DNA of 64,000 bases. Origin: Bombilactobacillus folatiphilus. Its GTDB lineage: Bacteria; Bacillota; Bacilli; Lactobacillales; Lactobacillaceae. This document shows positions 1-13,313 of this stretch, in pieces. Every line of letters starts with the position of its first letter. The first letter of the stretch is position 1. Both the position numbers and the translations under genes were made by a program. The notes under the pieces are model-generated. The model saw only the letters and a program-made list of their open reading frames with translations, did no database searches and had not been told where the DNA came from. The stretch lies in the NCBI RefSeq assembly GCF_023380265.1, contig NZ_CP093366.1, forward strand, positions 1,054,001 through 1,118,000, given 5' to 3'.

Positions 1-642
1 AACACCTAAATATGCAATATTACAAGCCTTTAAAAAAGCATATTTTTGAGGACTTTTCATTCTATTTTCTAAATCTTTTCCCATCAAGAAATGATAATCA
101 GTTAATGGATAACCAACAATCGTGACTGAAGGTCGCAATTGTTCTGGTGAGACATCAAAATAATCAGTCAAAATGGGTTCATTATAGCGTGTAGAATATA
201 GTGCAACTATATTACCACCAGATGAAAATCCACAAATTCCTATTTTTTGTGGATCAATATGCCATCTCTCAGAGTTTGAATGCAGAAGAAGCATTGCTTG
301 ACCAAGTTCATATAGTTGACATGGAAAATTGACATTCTGCTTAACTGTTAATCCCTTGGAGATATTCATCTTTTGTGATTCACTAGTACTATAAGTCGTA
401 TACCTTAGAACAAACCCTTGATATCCTTGCTCAGCAAAAAACAAAGTTACGGGTTCTGCCTCCCGCTCCGAAATAGTTAAAAAACCTCCGCCTGGACAAA
501 TGATAATAGCTGGACGTTTACTATCATCTGAATTTTTTATAGGATCGTCCAATGGCACACTCTCCTTTGAAAATACTAATAAATAGCCCGTTAACGTAAC
601 ATCTGGACAATTTTTCACTAATTCAATTCGTCCAATCTTCAA
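1..642 (-). CDS. Alpha/beta-hydrolase (esterase-like), partial at the left edge
   Basis: The minus strand carries an open frame of about 214 codons that enters from the left edge and is therefore missing its C-terminus. The visible part has an oxyanion-hole-type CPGGGF segment and, further on, the nucleophile elbow GFSSGGN, which is typical of BD-FAE/acetyl-xylan-esterase-like alpha/beta hydrolases; the Asp and His of the triad would lie outside the window. No ATG is available near the N-terminus. A TTG at 642 gives a start reading MKIGRIEL, which looks right for the family, but there is no clear ribosome binding site. It lies directly downstream of the tRNA array. The substrate is unknown. 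Confidence 0.6.
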   Translation of the reverse strand, partial: MKIGRIELVKNCPDVTLTGYLLVFSKESVPLDDPIKNSDDSKRPAIIICPGGGFLTISEREAEPVTLFFAEQGYQGFVLRYTTYSTSESQKMNISKGLTVKQNVNFPCQLYELGQAMLLLHSNSERWHIDPQKIGICGFSSGGNIVALYSTRYNEPILTDYFDVSPEQLRPSVTIVGYPLTDYHFLMGKDLENRMKSPQKYAFLKACNIAYLGV

Positions 643-744
643 TTTTAGTATCGCATAGTTTGTTAAAAATCAAATGGAGCAAAAAAATAGATACAATTAA
701 AAAATCATATCTACTCTACTTAAAAATATAAAAATAAAATATTA

Positions 745-817
745 TGGAAGATACAGGGCTCGAACCTGTGACCCTCTGCTTGTAAGGCAGACGCTCTCCC
801 AACTGAGCTAATCTTCC
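745..817 (-). tRNA. tRNA-Val (UAC)
   Basis: The minus strand folds as a 73-nt cloverleaf. The acceptor stem GGAAGAT pairs with ATCTTCC, and the anticodon loop CTTACAA gives anticodon UAC. The discriminator is A and CCA is not encoded. This is the last tRNA of the array behind the rRNA operon and an identical copy lies at 917-989. Confidence 0.95.
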
Positions 818-821
818 AATA

Positions 822-893
822 TGACCCGTACGGGATTTGAACCCATGTTACCGCCGTGAAAGGGCAGTGTCTTAACCACTTGACCAACGGGTC
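822..893 (-). tRNA. tRNA-Glu (UUC)
   Basis: This is a 72-nt cloverleaf on the minus strand with acceptor GACCCGT/ACGGGTC and anticodon loop CTTTCAC, giving UUC. It is separated by 4 nt from the following tRNA-Val and is a duplicate of the copy at 994-1065. Confidence 0.95.
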
Positions 894-916
894 AAACTAA
901 TAAAAATATATAACAA

Positions 917-989
917 TGGAAGATACAGGGCTCGAACCTGTGACCCTCTGCTTGTAAGGCAGACGCTCTCCCAACTGAGCTAATCTTCC
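917..989 (-). tRNA. tRNA-Val (UAC), second copy
   Basis: The sequence is the same as the tRNA-Val at 745-817 as far as can be read, 172 nt away. Together with the adjacent tRNA-Glu it forms one unit of a tandem Glu-Val duplication. Confidence 0.95.
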
Positions 990-993
990 AATA

Positions 994-1065
994 TGACCCG
1001 TACGGGATTTGAACCCATGTTACCGCCGTGAAAGGGCAGTGTCTTAACCACTTGACCAACGGGTC
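994..1065 (-). tRNA. tRNA-Glu (UUC), second copy
   Basis: The sequence is the same as the tRNA-Glu at 822-893, with the same 172-nt offset as the Val pair and the same 4-nt spacer. Anticodon loop CTTTCAC. Confidence 0.95.
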
Positions 1066-1082
1066 AGATTTAATAAAATAAA

Positions 1083-1173
1083 CGGAGAGTAAGGGATTTG
1101 AACCCTTGATACAGGTAAAAGCCCGTATACATGATTTCCAATCATGCTCCTTCAACCACTCGGACAACTCTCC
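1083..1173 (-). tRNA. tRNA-Ser (GGA)
   Basis: This is a 91-nt minus-strand tRNA with the long variable arm expected of tRNA-Ser. The acceptor stem starts GGAGAGT and the anticodon loop TTGGAAA gives GGA. The discriminator is G. Confidence 0.94.
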
Positions 1174-1182
1174 ACAATAAAA

Positions 1183-1255
1183 CTCCGGTTGTCAGACTCG
1201 AACTGACGACACCCTGATTAACAGTCAGATGCTCTACCAACTGAGCTAAACCGGA
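1183..1255 (-). tRNA. tRNA-Asn (GUU)
   Basis: This is a 73-nt cloverleaf with acceptor TCCGGTT/AACCGGA and an anticodon loop centred on GTT. It is the first tRNA after the 5S gene, a common arrangement in lactobacillar rRNA operons. Confidence 0.95.
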
Positions 1256-1263
1256 ATAAACCA

Positions 1264-1380
1264 GCGTGGCAACGACCTATCCTCGCAGGTAGTTTCCCAC
1301 CAACTACTTTCGGCGCTGAGAAGCTTAACTTCTGTGTTCGGCATGTTTACAGGTGTTTCCTCCCCGCTATCGCCACCACA
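1264..1380 (-). rRNA. rrf: 5S ribosomal RNA
   Basis: The minus strand shows the usual 5S body of about 117 nt: the 5' end TGTGGTGGCGATAGC, the conserved CCGAACACAGAAGTTAAG segment and a 3' end complementary to the 5' end. The ends are estimated to within a few bases. It lies about 75 nt downstream of the 23S gene. Confidence 0.95.
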
Positions 1381-1424
1381 CTTGCGTTCTTCTTACCTTT
1401 TCGCTTGAAAGAACCTTAGTCCTC

Positions 1425-1442
1425 TCAAAACTGAATATTAAG
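1425..1442 (-). other. 3' strand of the 23S processing stalk
   Basis: On the transcript this segment is complementary at 17 of 18 positions to 4403-4420 upstream of the 23S 5' end. The two arms bracket the whole 23S gene, as RNase III processing stalks do. The pairing is seen in the sequence; the processing role is inferred from known rRNA operons. Confidence 0.65.
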
Positions 1443-1456
1443 TTACTTACACCTTT

Positions 1457-4365
<2,909 letters not shown>

Positions 4366-4402
4366 ATTTCTTAATTCTTCTTCGTTTCTCGGTGTCTTTT
4401 CT

Positions 4403-4420
4403 CTTAATATTCAGTTTTCA
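4403..4420 (-). other. 5' strand of the 23S processing stalk
   Basis: The segment pairs with 1425-1442 across the 23S gene. The same TTTGAAAACTGAA-type motif also precedes the 16S gene, which is usual for lactobacillar rRNA spacers. Confidence 0.65.
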
Positions 4421-4453
4421 AAGTACTAATGATCCTTGACAGTTCCCTGTCAA

Positions 4454-4526
4454 TGGAGGTTAACGGGATCGAACCGATGACCTCCTGCTTGCAAAGCAGG
4501 TGCTCTCCCAGCTGAGCTAAACCCCC
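4454..4526 (-). tRNA. tRNA-Ala (UGC)
   Basis: This is a 73-nt minus-strand cloverleaf in the 16S-23S spacer. Acceptor GGGGGTT/AACCTCC, anticodon loop TTTGCAA giving UGC. It follows tRNA-Ile in the transcript, the standard long-spacer arrangement. Confidence 0.96.
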
Positions 4527-4547
4527 GTACTACTATTTTATTTTTCA

Positions 4548-4621
<74 letters not shown>

Positions 4622-4660
4622 GTTACTGCGTTACACCCAACAACCTTGAGAGTAGACCTC

Positions 4661-4681
4661 TCAAAACTAAACAAAGTTTCT
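4661..4681 (-). other. 3' strand of the 16S processing stalk
   Basis: On the transcript this is complementary at 19 of 21 positions to 6373-6393 upstream of 16S, so the two arms can enclose the 16S gene in a long helix. The role in RNase III processing is inferred. Confidence 0.65.
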
Positions 4682-4702
4682 ACAAAGTGCTTTCCGTTAT
4701 TT

Positions 4703-6275
<1,573 letters not shown>

Positions 6276-6372
6276 TAGTTTGTGACTCAGACTCTGAACT
6301 CTAACGTTCTTTGTCTTCTTTATTTATTGCTTTTATTGACGGGTTCTTGCGAACCCAGCACTTTGGTTAAAA

Positions 6373-6393
6373 AGAAACTTTGTTCAGTTTTCA
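6373..6393 (-). other. 5' strand of the 16S processing stalk
   Basis: The segment lies in the rRNA leader and pairs with 4661-4681 downstream of 16S (19 of 21 positions). The leader between it and the promoter holds no gene. Confidence 0.65.
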
Positions 6394-6438
6394 AAGATCT
6401 ACTTTTTTGCTCACAGCACTTGATTATGCCGCTTGTTT

Positions 6439-6467
6439 AGTTTATCATCTTATCATGAGCTTGTCAA
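6439..6467 (-). promoter_or_regulatory. rRNA operon promoter P1
   Basis: On the minus strand a perfect -35 TTGACA (6462-6467) is followed after 17 bp by the -10 TAAACT (6439-6444). It is the only strong sigma-A-type promoter seen between the 16S gene and the next gene upstream. The leader to the 16S 5' end is about 155 nt. Confidence 0.8.
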
Positions 6468-6528
6468 CTGCTTTTTTAAATCATTTAGCAGTGACGAACA
6501 TGACTCATTGACAACAGAAAATATATTA

Positions 6529-6990
6529 TCAACTTTTTTCTTCTTTTGCAACCCCTTTTTGACACTTTTTACAAATTCCTTGAATATTTAAATTGATCTT
6601 CGAAATTTCAAACCCGGATTCTTGCTTCAAATGGCGATGTAATAAAGGATAATCAGAATAATTTACATCATAAATCTTACCGCATTTAGTACATATTGCA
6701 TGAAAATGTTCATGGTGATAATAGTCAAAATGAATTGACCTATCATCGTAGGTCAATTCATCAATCGGAGTTATCGTTGCCAAAAAGCGCAAATTATTAT
6801 AAACAGTAGCAATACTGATATTACTAGTTCGAGTCTTCAAATCATTAAAAACTTCTTCCGCAGTAGGATGATTGGTGTGCGACATCATATACGCTAAAAT
6901 TTCTAGGCGTTGAGGAGTCATTCGAACTTTTTGATATTTCAATCGTTGAACTTCTTTATCAAACTCTTGTTTTAAATCTTCTGAAACCAT
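6529..6990 (-). CDS. perR: Fur-family peroxide-responsive repressor, PerR-like
   Basis: The product has 153 residues, the usual Fur/PerR length. Residues about 15-85 form the winged helix with the MTPQR motif and ATVYNNLRFL recognition helix. The second half has a HEHFH metal-ligand segment and two structural-zinc pairs, CTKC and CKKC. Family knowledge: such proteins repress oxidative-stress and metal genes using Fe/Mn at the regulatory site. PerR is favoured over Fur or Zur by the overall pattern of the dimerisation domain, but this cannot be proved by eye. It follows ltaS in the same direction with a gap of 20 nt and may be cotranscribed with it. Confidence 0.8.
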   Translation of the reverse strand: MVSEDLKQEFDKEVQRLKYQKVRMTPQRLEILAYMMSHTNHPTAEEVFNDLKTRTSNISIATVYNNLRFLATITPIDELTYDDRSIHFDYYHHEHFHAICTKCGKIYDVNYSDYPLLHRHLKQESGFEISKINLNIQGICKKCQKGVAKEEKS

Positions 6991-7010
6991 AATTAATACC
7001 TCTTCACCAA

Positions 7011-9077
7011 TCAGTTCTGTAATTCTGGAGCATCAGTATCGTATAAATTCAATAAAGATTTATTATTATTTTTAAATTCTAAACTTGTTTGATCTTTTTT
7101 ATCTTGATCTTTTAACTTTTGCAAAGACTTACTCTTTGAATAATTATAATCTTTCTTATTAACTTTCTGAAATCCCTTAGGATTATAAAACCGTAATAAA
7201 TCACCAGTTATAATTTTATCAGATAAGGACAATTCGGTTGCTACCTGATTAGACATTGTCTCTAGTCTTGAATGCTGATCCTTAGATAAATTTTTAGCAG
7301 GTGTTCCATTTTTAGTATAATAATAAGCCCCATTGACCTTAGTAAATTCTGGAGATACAAAATCACCATCCCTAAATGCAACTAATTGAGGATGATTAGG
7401 TGCCAGTAAATCAGAGCCAAATTGAATATTATCTTTATTATTAACCCCTAACAAATTCAAAATGGTTGGCAGAGCATCAATTTCGCCACCATAAGTGTGA
7501 TTAATTCCGCCTTGGATACCCTTCATATGAATCATAAACGGTACTCGTTGGAATTGTGCGTTATCAAAATCATTAAATTTCTTTTTACCCAACAATTTTG
7601 CAACGGCTTTCTTATGATTACCCGAAATTCCATAATGATCGCCATAAAAGACTACCATACTGTTTTTATCTAAACCTGTGGCCTTCAACCAATTCATAAA
7701 TTCGCCAACGGACTGATCCAAATAATGCGCAGTTTGAACATAACCATCAACCGTACTATCACCGGTATCAGTTTTAGCGATAGATTGGTTTTTCTTATCC
7801 AACAAATAAGGATAATGGTTCGTAACGGTAATAATCTTAGAATAAAAAGGTTGGGGTAATTTTTGAATATAATTGGCAGTATCTTTCATAAAAATTTTAT
7901 CTTTCATACCGTAACCAATATTGTAACTTTTCTTTTGTTTATAGTAATTAGAGCTGAAGAAATAATCATATCCCCAAGATTTGTACGTGTTATCACGATT
8001 CCAAAAACTAGGAACATCCCCGTGAAATGAAGCAGTTGTGTATCCATGTTGATCTAAAATTGCTGGTGCCGCCTGAAATGTGTTAGACGTTCCATCGGTT
8101 ACCATTGCGGCACCTTCTGGCAACCCAAATAAAGAATTTTCCATCATCATTTCAGCATCGGCAGTTTTACCTTGACCCACTTGATTAAAGAAATTATCGA
8201 AACTTAAGGTATTTTGTTCATGATAAATCTTATTCAAATTAGGAGTAACTTCTTGTCCGTCCCATTTAAAGTCAATGAGAAATTGTTGAAAACTTTCCAA
8301 ATGAATCACAAAAACATTTTTACCTTTAGCCACCCCCGTATACTGAACATTAGGCGCAACGTAGTTATTATTAATATACTTTTTGACTGTCTTCATGTCT
8401 GAACTATCAGCGTTAGCTTTTACAGCACTAGTTTTAGCAGCCTTAATTGTATCATAAACAGAATAGGCATTTAAGCCTAAATATTTAACAATATAATTGT
8501 TATCAAAAGTTCTTGTCAATAAACCAGAGCGATCTTGTTGAGCCAAAGTTAAATTAATTCCAAAACTCACAACTGCAATTCCGGTAATAGTTAACGGAAT
8601 TTTAAAATTAAGCTTAGTTTTATCAAGTTTAATAAATTTAATGATCAATAAAATAATCAAAATAGCCACATCAGAAAAAGCCAAGAAATCAGTAGGCAAT
8701 ATAATCCCTAAAATACTCGTTCCCAAATTATTAGATGCCGAACTTGATCCCTTAATAAGAGTTAGTGTCAAAAAATCAGAAAATTCACGATAATAAAGAA
8801 TATTTGCAAATAACCATGTGGAAGTAATGGCGTCAATAATCATCATATAAATATATGACTTACGCCCCTTCATATAAAGAGAGATCCCCAACAATAAAAT
8901 TGTCGTAGGAATTGGATTTAAAAACAGCAAGAAAGCTTGCATCACACTTTTTATACCCAAATTAAATTTAGTCAAACAAATCAAATACGTTTTAATCCAA
9001 CATAAAATAACTGTCAGCATAAAAAATCCCAGTTTGGTATTTACTGACTGGTGTATCCGTTTAAAAAGGTTCTTCAT
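7011..9077 (-). CDS. ltaS: Lipoteichoic acid synthase family (LtaS)
   Basis: The protein has 688 residues. About five N-terminal membrane helices (to about residue 185) precede an extracellular sulfatase-fold domain. Expected LtaS active-site elements are visible: LESFQ (metal-binding Glu, about residue 261), GKTADAE with the catalytic Thr (about 305), and YGDHYG (Asp-His). The enzyme transfers glycerol phosphate from phosphatidylglycerol to build the polyglycerolphosphate chain of lipoteichoic acid outside the membrane. The start at 9077 is chosen because GGAGG lies 11 nt upstream; a further ATG at 9119 would lie deep in the preceding gene. It overlaps that gene by 17 nt and ends the lafA-lafB-flippase-ltaS cluster. 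Confidence 0.92.
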   Translation of the reverse strand: MKNLFKRIHQSVNTKLGFFMLTVILCWIKTYLICLTKFNLGIKSVMQAFLLFLNPIPTTILLLGISLYMKGRKSYIYMMIIDAITSTWLFANILYYREFSDFLTLTLIKGSSSASNNLGTSILGIILPTDFLAFSDVAILIILLIIKFIKLDKTKLNFKIPLTITGIAVVSFGINLTLAQQDRSGLLTRTFDNNYIVKYLGLNAYSVYDTIKAAKTSAVKANADSSDMKTVKKYINNNYVAPNVQYTGVAKGKNVFVIHLESFQQFLIDFKWDGQEVTPNLNKIYHEQNTLSFDNFFNQVGQGKTADAEMMMENSLFGLPEGAAMVTDGTSNTFQAAPAILDQHGYTTASFHGDVPSFWNRDNTYKSWGYDYFFSSNYYKQKKSYNIGYGMKDKIFMKDTANYIQKLPQPFYSKIITVTNHYPYLLDKKNQSIAKTDTGDSTVDGYVQTAHYLDQSVGEFMNWLKATGLDKNSMVVFYGDHYGISGNHKKAVAKLLGKKKFNDFDNAQFQRVPFMIHMKGIQGGINHTYGGEIDALPTILNLLGVNNKDNIQFGSDLLAPNHPQLVAFRDGDFVSPEFTKVNGAYYYTKNGTPAKNLSKDQHSRLETMSNQVATELSLSDKIITGDLLRFYNPKGFQKVNKKDYNYSKSKSLQKLKDQDKKDQTSLEFKNNNKSLLNLYDTDAPELQN

Positions 9078-10122
9078 TATTAATTTTTCCTCCACGGACT
9101 CTAGATTGAGTCCGTTCATTAATTGGTTTAAATGCTACTGCAATAATACCTAAAAACATGCCTAAATAGTAAGTGATAAAACGCCAAATAAACATACCTA
9201 AAATCAAGGTACTAGGTACACTGACATACTGTGAAAATAAAGCTTTAAAACTATATTCAGCACCACCAGTGCCTCCAGGAATAGGAAAAATAGAGGTAAT
9301 CATCACAATCATAATTTGCATTATCAAAACTTCCACTATATTAACATGATCAACATGCAAAGCCAAAAGTGTGAAATAAACAACTAAATAGTAAAACAAC
9401 AGTTGAAAAAACGTTAATACAGATGCCTTAAACACCTTTGTTTTTTCTTGTTTTAAAACTAAACTTTCTTGATAAAAATTATCTATTTTGTCCAGAACAT
9501 TTTTAGTCCAACGTTCTTTTTTTTTCGAACTAACAACTAAACCAATTATCTTCATAATGCCAATTGCTAATTTACGTGTTAATCGATAATAAAACATCAC
9601 CATTAATAATATACCAATTGTAAAAATATGAATCAAAAAACCACCGATAATTAATATCGCTAAACCACTAAAATGTTGCGCAATACGCTCAAATTGAAAA
9701 ACCATGGCAATAATAAAATTAATTAATACAATTGTTTGATAGATAACAAATTTCATTAGCAAAACTGAACTTCCACGTCCAACTTCAACACCAGATTGAA
9801 CTAGAGCAACAATCTGTGCAGGTTGACCGCCTGACGAAAAAGGTGTGATTGCATTAAATAATGCCTGAATCCAAGGAATCCGTATAATATTCCACCAATG
9901 ATGCAATTCGTCGTCGCGATTGCGTAATAGGACTTTTAAAACCAGTGCCTCGAAGAAAAAAGAAAGAAACATTGACAAAAAAGCCACAAAAAGCCACCAC
10001 CAATTTAAAGTGATTGCCTGATGAATTAAAATTTGAAAATTAGTTTTTCGAATTTCAAGCCAAAAAACTCCGCAACCAACAACTAACATTATCAATGTCG
10101 CAGCAAAATTCTTACGACTCAT
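9061..10122 (-). CDS. Flippase-like integral membrane protein (LPG synthase TM-region / UPF0104 family)
   Basis: The product has 353 residues with about eight hydrophobic helices and no catalytic C-terminal domain. It resembles the membrane half of MprF (lysylphosphatidylglycerol flippase domain) and YbhN-type proteins; the conserved segment with PFSSGGQPAQ near residue 95-105 and PIPGGTGGAEYSF near 282-294 supports this. The role is inferred: lipid or glycolipid translocation is plausible because it lies between the glycolipid synthase genes and ltaS, overlapping both neighbours by 10-20 nt. GGGAG lies six nt before the ATG. It is not a full MprF, since the aminoacyl-transferase domain is absent. 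Confidence 0.82.
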   Translation of the reverse strand: MSRKNFAATLIMLVVGCGVFWLEIRKTNFQILIHQAITLNWWWLFVAFLSMFLSFFFEALVLKVLLRNRDDELHHWWNIIRIPWIQALFNAITPFSSGGQPAQIVALVQSGVEVGRGSSVLLMKFVIYQTIVLINFIIAMVFQFERIAQHFSGLAILIIGGFLIHIFTIGILLMVMFYYRLTRKLAIGIMKIIGLVVSSKKKERWTKNVLDKIDNFYQESLVLKQEKTKVFKASVLTFFQLLFYYLVVYFTLLALHVDHVNIVEVLIMQIMIVMITSIFPIPGGTGGAEYSFKALFSQYVSVPSTLILGMFIWRFITYYLGMFLGIIAVAFKPINERTQSRVRGGKINNEEPF

Positions 10123-11158
10123 GTTTAACTCCCACTAAACGAGCCTGTTCGTCATAAAAATCACGCCAAATCGTACTGAGATGCTCTTCTGAATAATAAT
10201 GTGCTGCTTTCAAAGATTTCTGTGCCAATTCTGATAAACATTGTGAGTCCTGACTCAACCTTTGAATTGCTCGATTCATTTGTTCATAATTTTGTGCAGG
10301 CAAATAATCCCCTTCAATAATTGAATGATAGAGATCCAAATCACGTAACAAGACCGGCGTTCCTGTATTAAATGCTTCCAATACTGACATAGGAAACAAT
10401 TCATCGTATGAAGGTAACAAAAAAAGATCCGCAGCATTTAAATAATCATTCAATTCTGCACGTGGGATGATATCCGTAAACAATAAATTCTTGGGTGCTC
10501 GTTCAATCATCTTTTTATAACGATCATAGCCATCAGTCATCTGACCAAAGGAAAAACCACCAGCCCAAATAAACTTAAATTGGGGATTTTCTAACGCTAA
10601 ACGGTAAAAATCATCAATTCCCTTACGCTTTTGAACCTGACCATCACCAAAAATCACAAAATCTTCCGATTGAATCTGTAAACGGGAACGTACTTGTCGA
10701 CGTTTGGCTTCTGAAAAACGATAAAATTCCAGCTTGGAAACAAAATTGGGAATATATTTAACTTTTTGAGGATCAATCCCAGCTTTTTCTAATTTAGGAA
10801 TAAAACTAGGATTCACGACGACCAACTGATCCATCCGCTTATAAAACGAAATCACATACTTGGCAACCGCACCCTTAGCAAAACTCGGAATTTTCAAACT
10901 TCCATCCAGCGTTTCAGGTAAAAAATGGACATAACCAATTTTGCGACCACGCTTTTTAAAAAATGTTGAAAGATAAAATTGCGGATCAATTGTGTGGTAA
11001 TGACTGATATCACTAGGATGTTGATAATCGTTGACTCGAATTTTAAAATCATTACGCAAATAAGTTTTCATCAAACGGAGTAACTCACTATACGCACTAC
11101 CCACCCCTTGACCGGCAACCTTTTGTGACGAAGAAAACATCGTTATATTAGTCATCAT
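10112..11158 (-). CDS. lafB: Family 4-type glycosyltransferase, probable LafB (glycolipid glycosyltransferase)
   Basis: The protein has 348 residues with a GT-B fold pattern. The C-terminal half carries the donor-binding region with PSYDELFPMSVLEAFNTG, the E-x7-E-like signature of GT4 enzymes. In lactobacilli and streptococci the gene after lafA adds a second sugar to monoglucosyl-diacylglycerol, giving the diglycosyl anchor of lipoteichoic acid; that assignment here rests on gene order and fold. The start at 11158 is preferred over 11170 because AAGGATGG lies at a workable distance upstream. It overlaps lafA by 11 nt, so translation is probably coupled. Confidence 0.75.
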   Translation of the reverse strand: MMTNITMFSSSQKVAGQGVGSAYSELLRLMKTYLRNDFKIRVNDYQHPSDISHYHTIDPQFYLSTFFKKRGRKIGYVHFLPETLDGSLKIPSFAKGAVAKYVISFYKRMDQLVVVNPSFIPKLEKAGIDPQKVKYIPNFVSKLEFYRFSEAKRRQVRSRLQIQSEDFVIFGDGQVQKRKGIDDFYRLALENPQFKFIWAGGFSFGQMTDGYDRYKKMIERAPKNLLFTDIIPRAELNDYLNAADLFLLPSYDELFPMSVLEAFNTGTPVLLRDLDLYHSIIEGDYLPAQNYEQMNRAIQRLSQDSQCLSELAQKSLKAAHYYSEEHLSTIWRDFYDEQARLVGVKHES

Positions 11159-12347
11159 AATATTGACCATCCTTCAGCGGTTCATTAGCTAATTTTTTAC
11201 GTAAAAAATATTTATAAGAATTTTGATAAAATTCCAACACTTGATCACCAAATAAATCTGCTGAAATTTCATATAATTTTTGTTTGCGTGGTTTAGGATC
11301 ATCGAATAAATTAGGATGATCAATATACTGTATCACCAAATATGCCAATTGCTTAGGATCCTGATAAGTTACTCCCAAGGCTGGATCATTCAATAATTGA
11401 TCAGTATAAGGACTAGACCGCACCACACATTTCAAACCAGAAGCTAATGCTTCAATAAAAGTCAGGCCCTGAGATTCTGTATCACTGGCTGAAACAAATA
11501 AATCCGCTAAATGATAGTATGGTGCAACATGATCATGATCAACTTCACCAACAAATTTGACATGCTCTTGAATCCGTAACCGATCGACTTGCACAAGCAA
11601 ATCATCCATATCAGGCCCACCACCAACGATAAGTAACATTATATCAGGATAATGTGAAATTAAATTGGGTAATTGTTGCAATAATAATTCAATTTTTTTC
11701 TCATTAGCAATTCGACTTAACGTCAACAAAATAGGCTGGCAATTAGTTAAATGTAATTGTTTTTCTAAAGTTGTAGTATCAATCTTTTGAGTAAAATTTG
11801 AAAGATCAACGCCCGTAGGAATAATTGTCATCGGTGTTTTAATGCCATAACGACTTAAAGTATCGTAAACCTTTTGACTAGGAGCGATCACACCAGACAT
11901 TCCTGAAATAAATAATTTAGACATTTGCTTAACATGATACGGCTTTAACAGATGACCATTTAAAACATAATGTAAATAATCTTCATACATCGTGTGATAC
12001 GTATGCACACAAGGAATTTTTAAACTATGAGCTACAAATTTACCAATTAAACCTAACGAAAATTCTGTTTGTGTATGCACAATGTCTAAATTTAACTCTT
12101 TAGCCAATTTCAGAGCATGAAACATACCTCGATAAGCAATGCGACGATCTGTAAAGGAAATAAAGGGCACACTTCCCAACCGAAAAATATTTGGCTCAAT
12201 TGTATTTTTATCTACATGCGGATCCGTTGTCGTAAAAATATAGACAGTGTTCCCTTTTTGTTCTAAGTCATTTTTTAAAGTTTGAATCGAAGTTGCTACG
12301 CCACTGACTTGTGGAAAATAAGTATCCGTAAATATCCCAATATTCAT
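11148..12347 (-). CDS. lafA: 1,2-diacylglycerol 3-alpha-glucosyltransferase (LafA-like)
   Basis: The product has 399 residues. The N-terminus MNIGIFTDTYFPQVSGVATS is characteristic of alpha-monoglucosyldiacylglycerol synthases and related GT4 enzymes. The donor-site region has SASDTESQGLTFIEALASG near residue 285-305. The enzyme transfers glucose from UDP-glucose to diacylglycerol at the inner face of the membrane, the first step of the lipoteichoic acid glycolipid anchor. It is the first gene of the LTA cluster. Confidence is high for the family, moderate for the exact sugar. Confidence 0.85.
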   Translation of the reverse strand: MNIGIFTDTYFPQVSGVATSIQTLKNDLEQKGNTVYIFTTTDPHVDKNTIEPNIFRLGSVPFISFTDRRIAYRGMFHALKLAKELNLDIVHTQTEFSLGLIGKFVAHSLKIPCVHTYHTMYEDYLHYVLNGHLLKPYHVKQMSKLFISGMSGVIAPSQKVYDTLSRYGIKTPMTIIPTGVDLSNFTQKIDTTTLEKQLHLTNCQPILLTLSRIANEKKIELLLQQLPNLISHYPDIMLLIVGGGPDMDDLLVQVDRLRIQEHVKFVGEVDHDHVAPYYHLADLFVSASDTESQGLTFIEALASGLKCVVRSSPYTDQLLNDPALGVTYQDPKQLAYLVIQYIDHPNLFDDPKPRKQKLYEISADLFGDQVLEFYQNSYKYFLRKKLANEPLKDGQYYDD

Positions 12348-12420
12348 TCATCAGTGCTCCCTTGAATTTGGTTAATATATTTAATTATATCAAAATAAAT
12401 CCACAAAGCCCATTTATACC

Positions 12421-12501
12421 AAATAAAAAAACGATGACTTCATATGAATTTTTCAAAATGGTAACATTGTTGAAATTCATAGCGTACTCACCGTTTTATT
12501 T
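12421..12501 (-). terminator. Long imperfect hairpin terminator after the deoxynucleoside kinase gene
   Basis: On the minus strand an extended imperfect inverted repeat ends in CGTTTTTTTATTT. The outer arms start AAATAAAACGGTGA and end in the complementary TCATCGTTTTTTTATTT. It separates the kinase gene from lafA. Confidence 0.55.
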
Positions 12502-12536
12502 GAACACATTGTTTAATATTTACTGACCCACATTAA

Positions 12537-13181
12537 TTATAACGTCCCACGTTCTTTTAACTTCTCATCAATCAACTTCAGAACTTTTGCTCGATCATGT
12601 TCATTTTCTACAAAATCATACTCATCACAGCTAATTTTCATTTTAGGACTATAGTGATAGTCAGCATACCACTGGTCATAACGTCCCAATAAATTATGAT
12701 AATAATCAATCAGCGAAGGATCATTTTCAGGCAATTCATACGAACGACCACGTTTTTGAATATGCTCCAACATTTTATCGTAGGAAACATCCAAATGTAC
12801 TAGTAAATCAGGTGCTTTTTTATGTGCAGCGTAAGGCAACTCTTCCATCATATTGTCTAATAATTCGTCATAAACTTTTACTTCTTGATCTGTAGCTCGT
12901 CCCATATCAGCATTGATATGGAAAAATAAAGAATCCTCATAAATTGAACGGTCCAAAACATTATTATCATCAGCCAAAGCTTGTTTAATCGATGCAAAAC
13001 GTTTATTCAGAAAATAAATTTGCAATAAAAAAGCATATTTTTTAGGATCTGCATAAAACAAAGGCAAGACTGGATTATCGTCCACCTGCTCGTAAAAAGC
13101 TTTGGTTCCTAAATGTTCAGAAACTAGCGTTGCCAAACTACTTTTTCCAGCACCAATCATACCGCTCAAAACTATCATCAT
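12537..13181 (-). CDS. Deoxynucleoside kinase (dGK/dAK family)
   Basis: The product has 214 residues, typical of the lactobacillar deoxyadenosine/deoxyguanosine kinases. The P-loop GMIGAGKSS lies at residues 7-15, an ERS/DRS-type motif appears as LDRSIYEDS near residue 85, and a lid Arg region RGRSYELP near residue 150. It phosphorylates salvaged deoxynucleosides in the cytoplasm. The start is placed at 13181, where AGGAGG lies five nt upstream of two successive ATGs. It appears to be a single-gene transcript with its own terminator. Confidence 0.88.
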   Translation of the reverse strand: MMIVLSGMIGAGKSSLATLVSEHLGTKAFYEQVDDNPVLPLFYADPKKYAFLLQIYFLNKRFASIKQALADDNNVLDRSIYEDSLFFHINADMGRATDQEVKVYDELLDNMMEELPYAAHKKAPDLLVHLDVSYDKMLEHIQKRGRSYELPENDPSLIDYYHNLLGRYDQWYADYHYSPKMKISCDEYDFVENEHDRAKVLKLIDEKLKERGTL

Positions 13182-13313
13182 ATTGTCCTCCTCTAAACAC
13201 ATTATCCATCATAGCATATATATAACAACATATAGTGTATGAATTTTGTTTAATATACTAAATGTTGTATAAAAAACTAAATTTACAATTATATGAACCT
13301 TAATTGGGACCAC

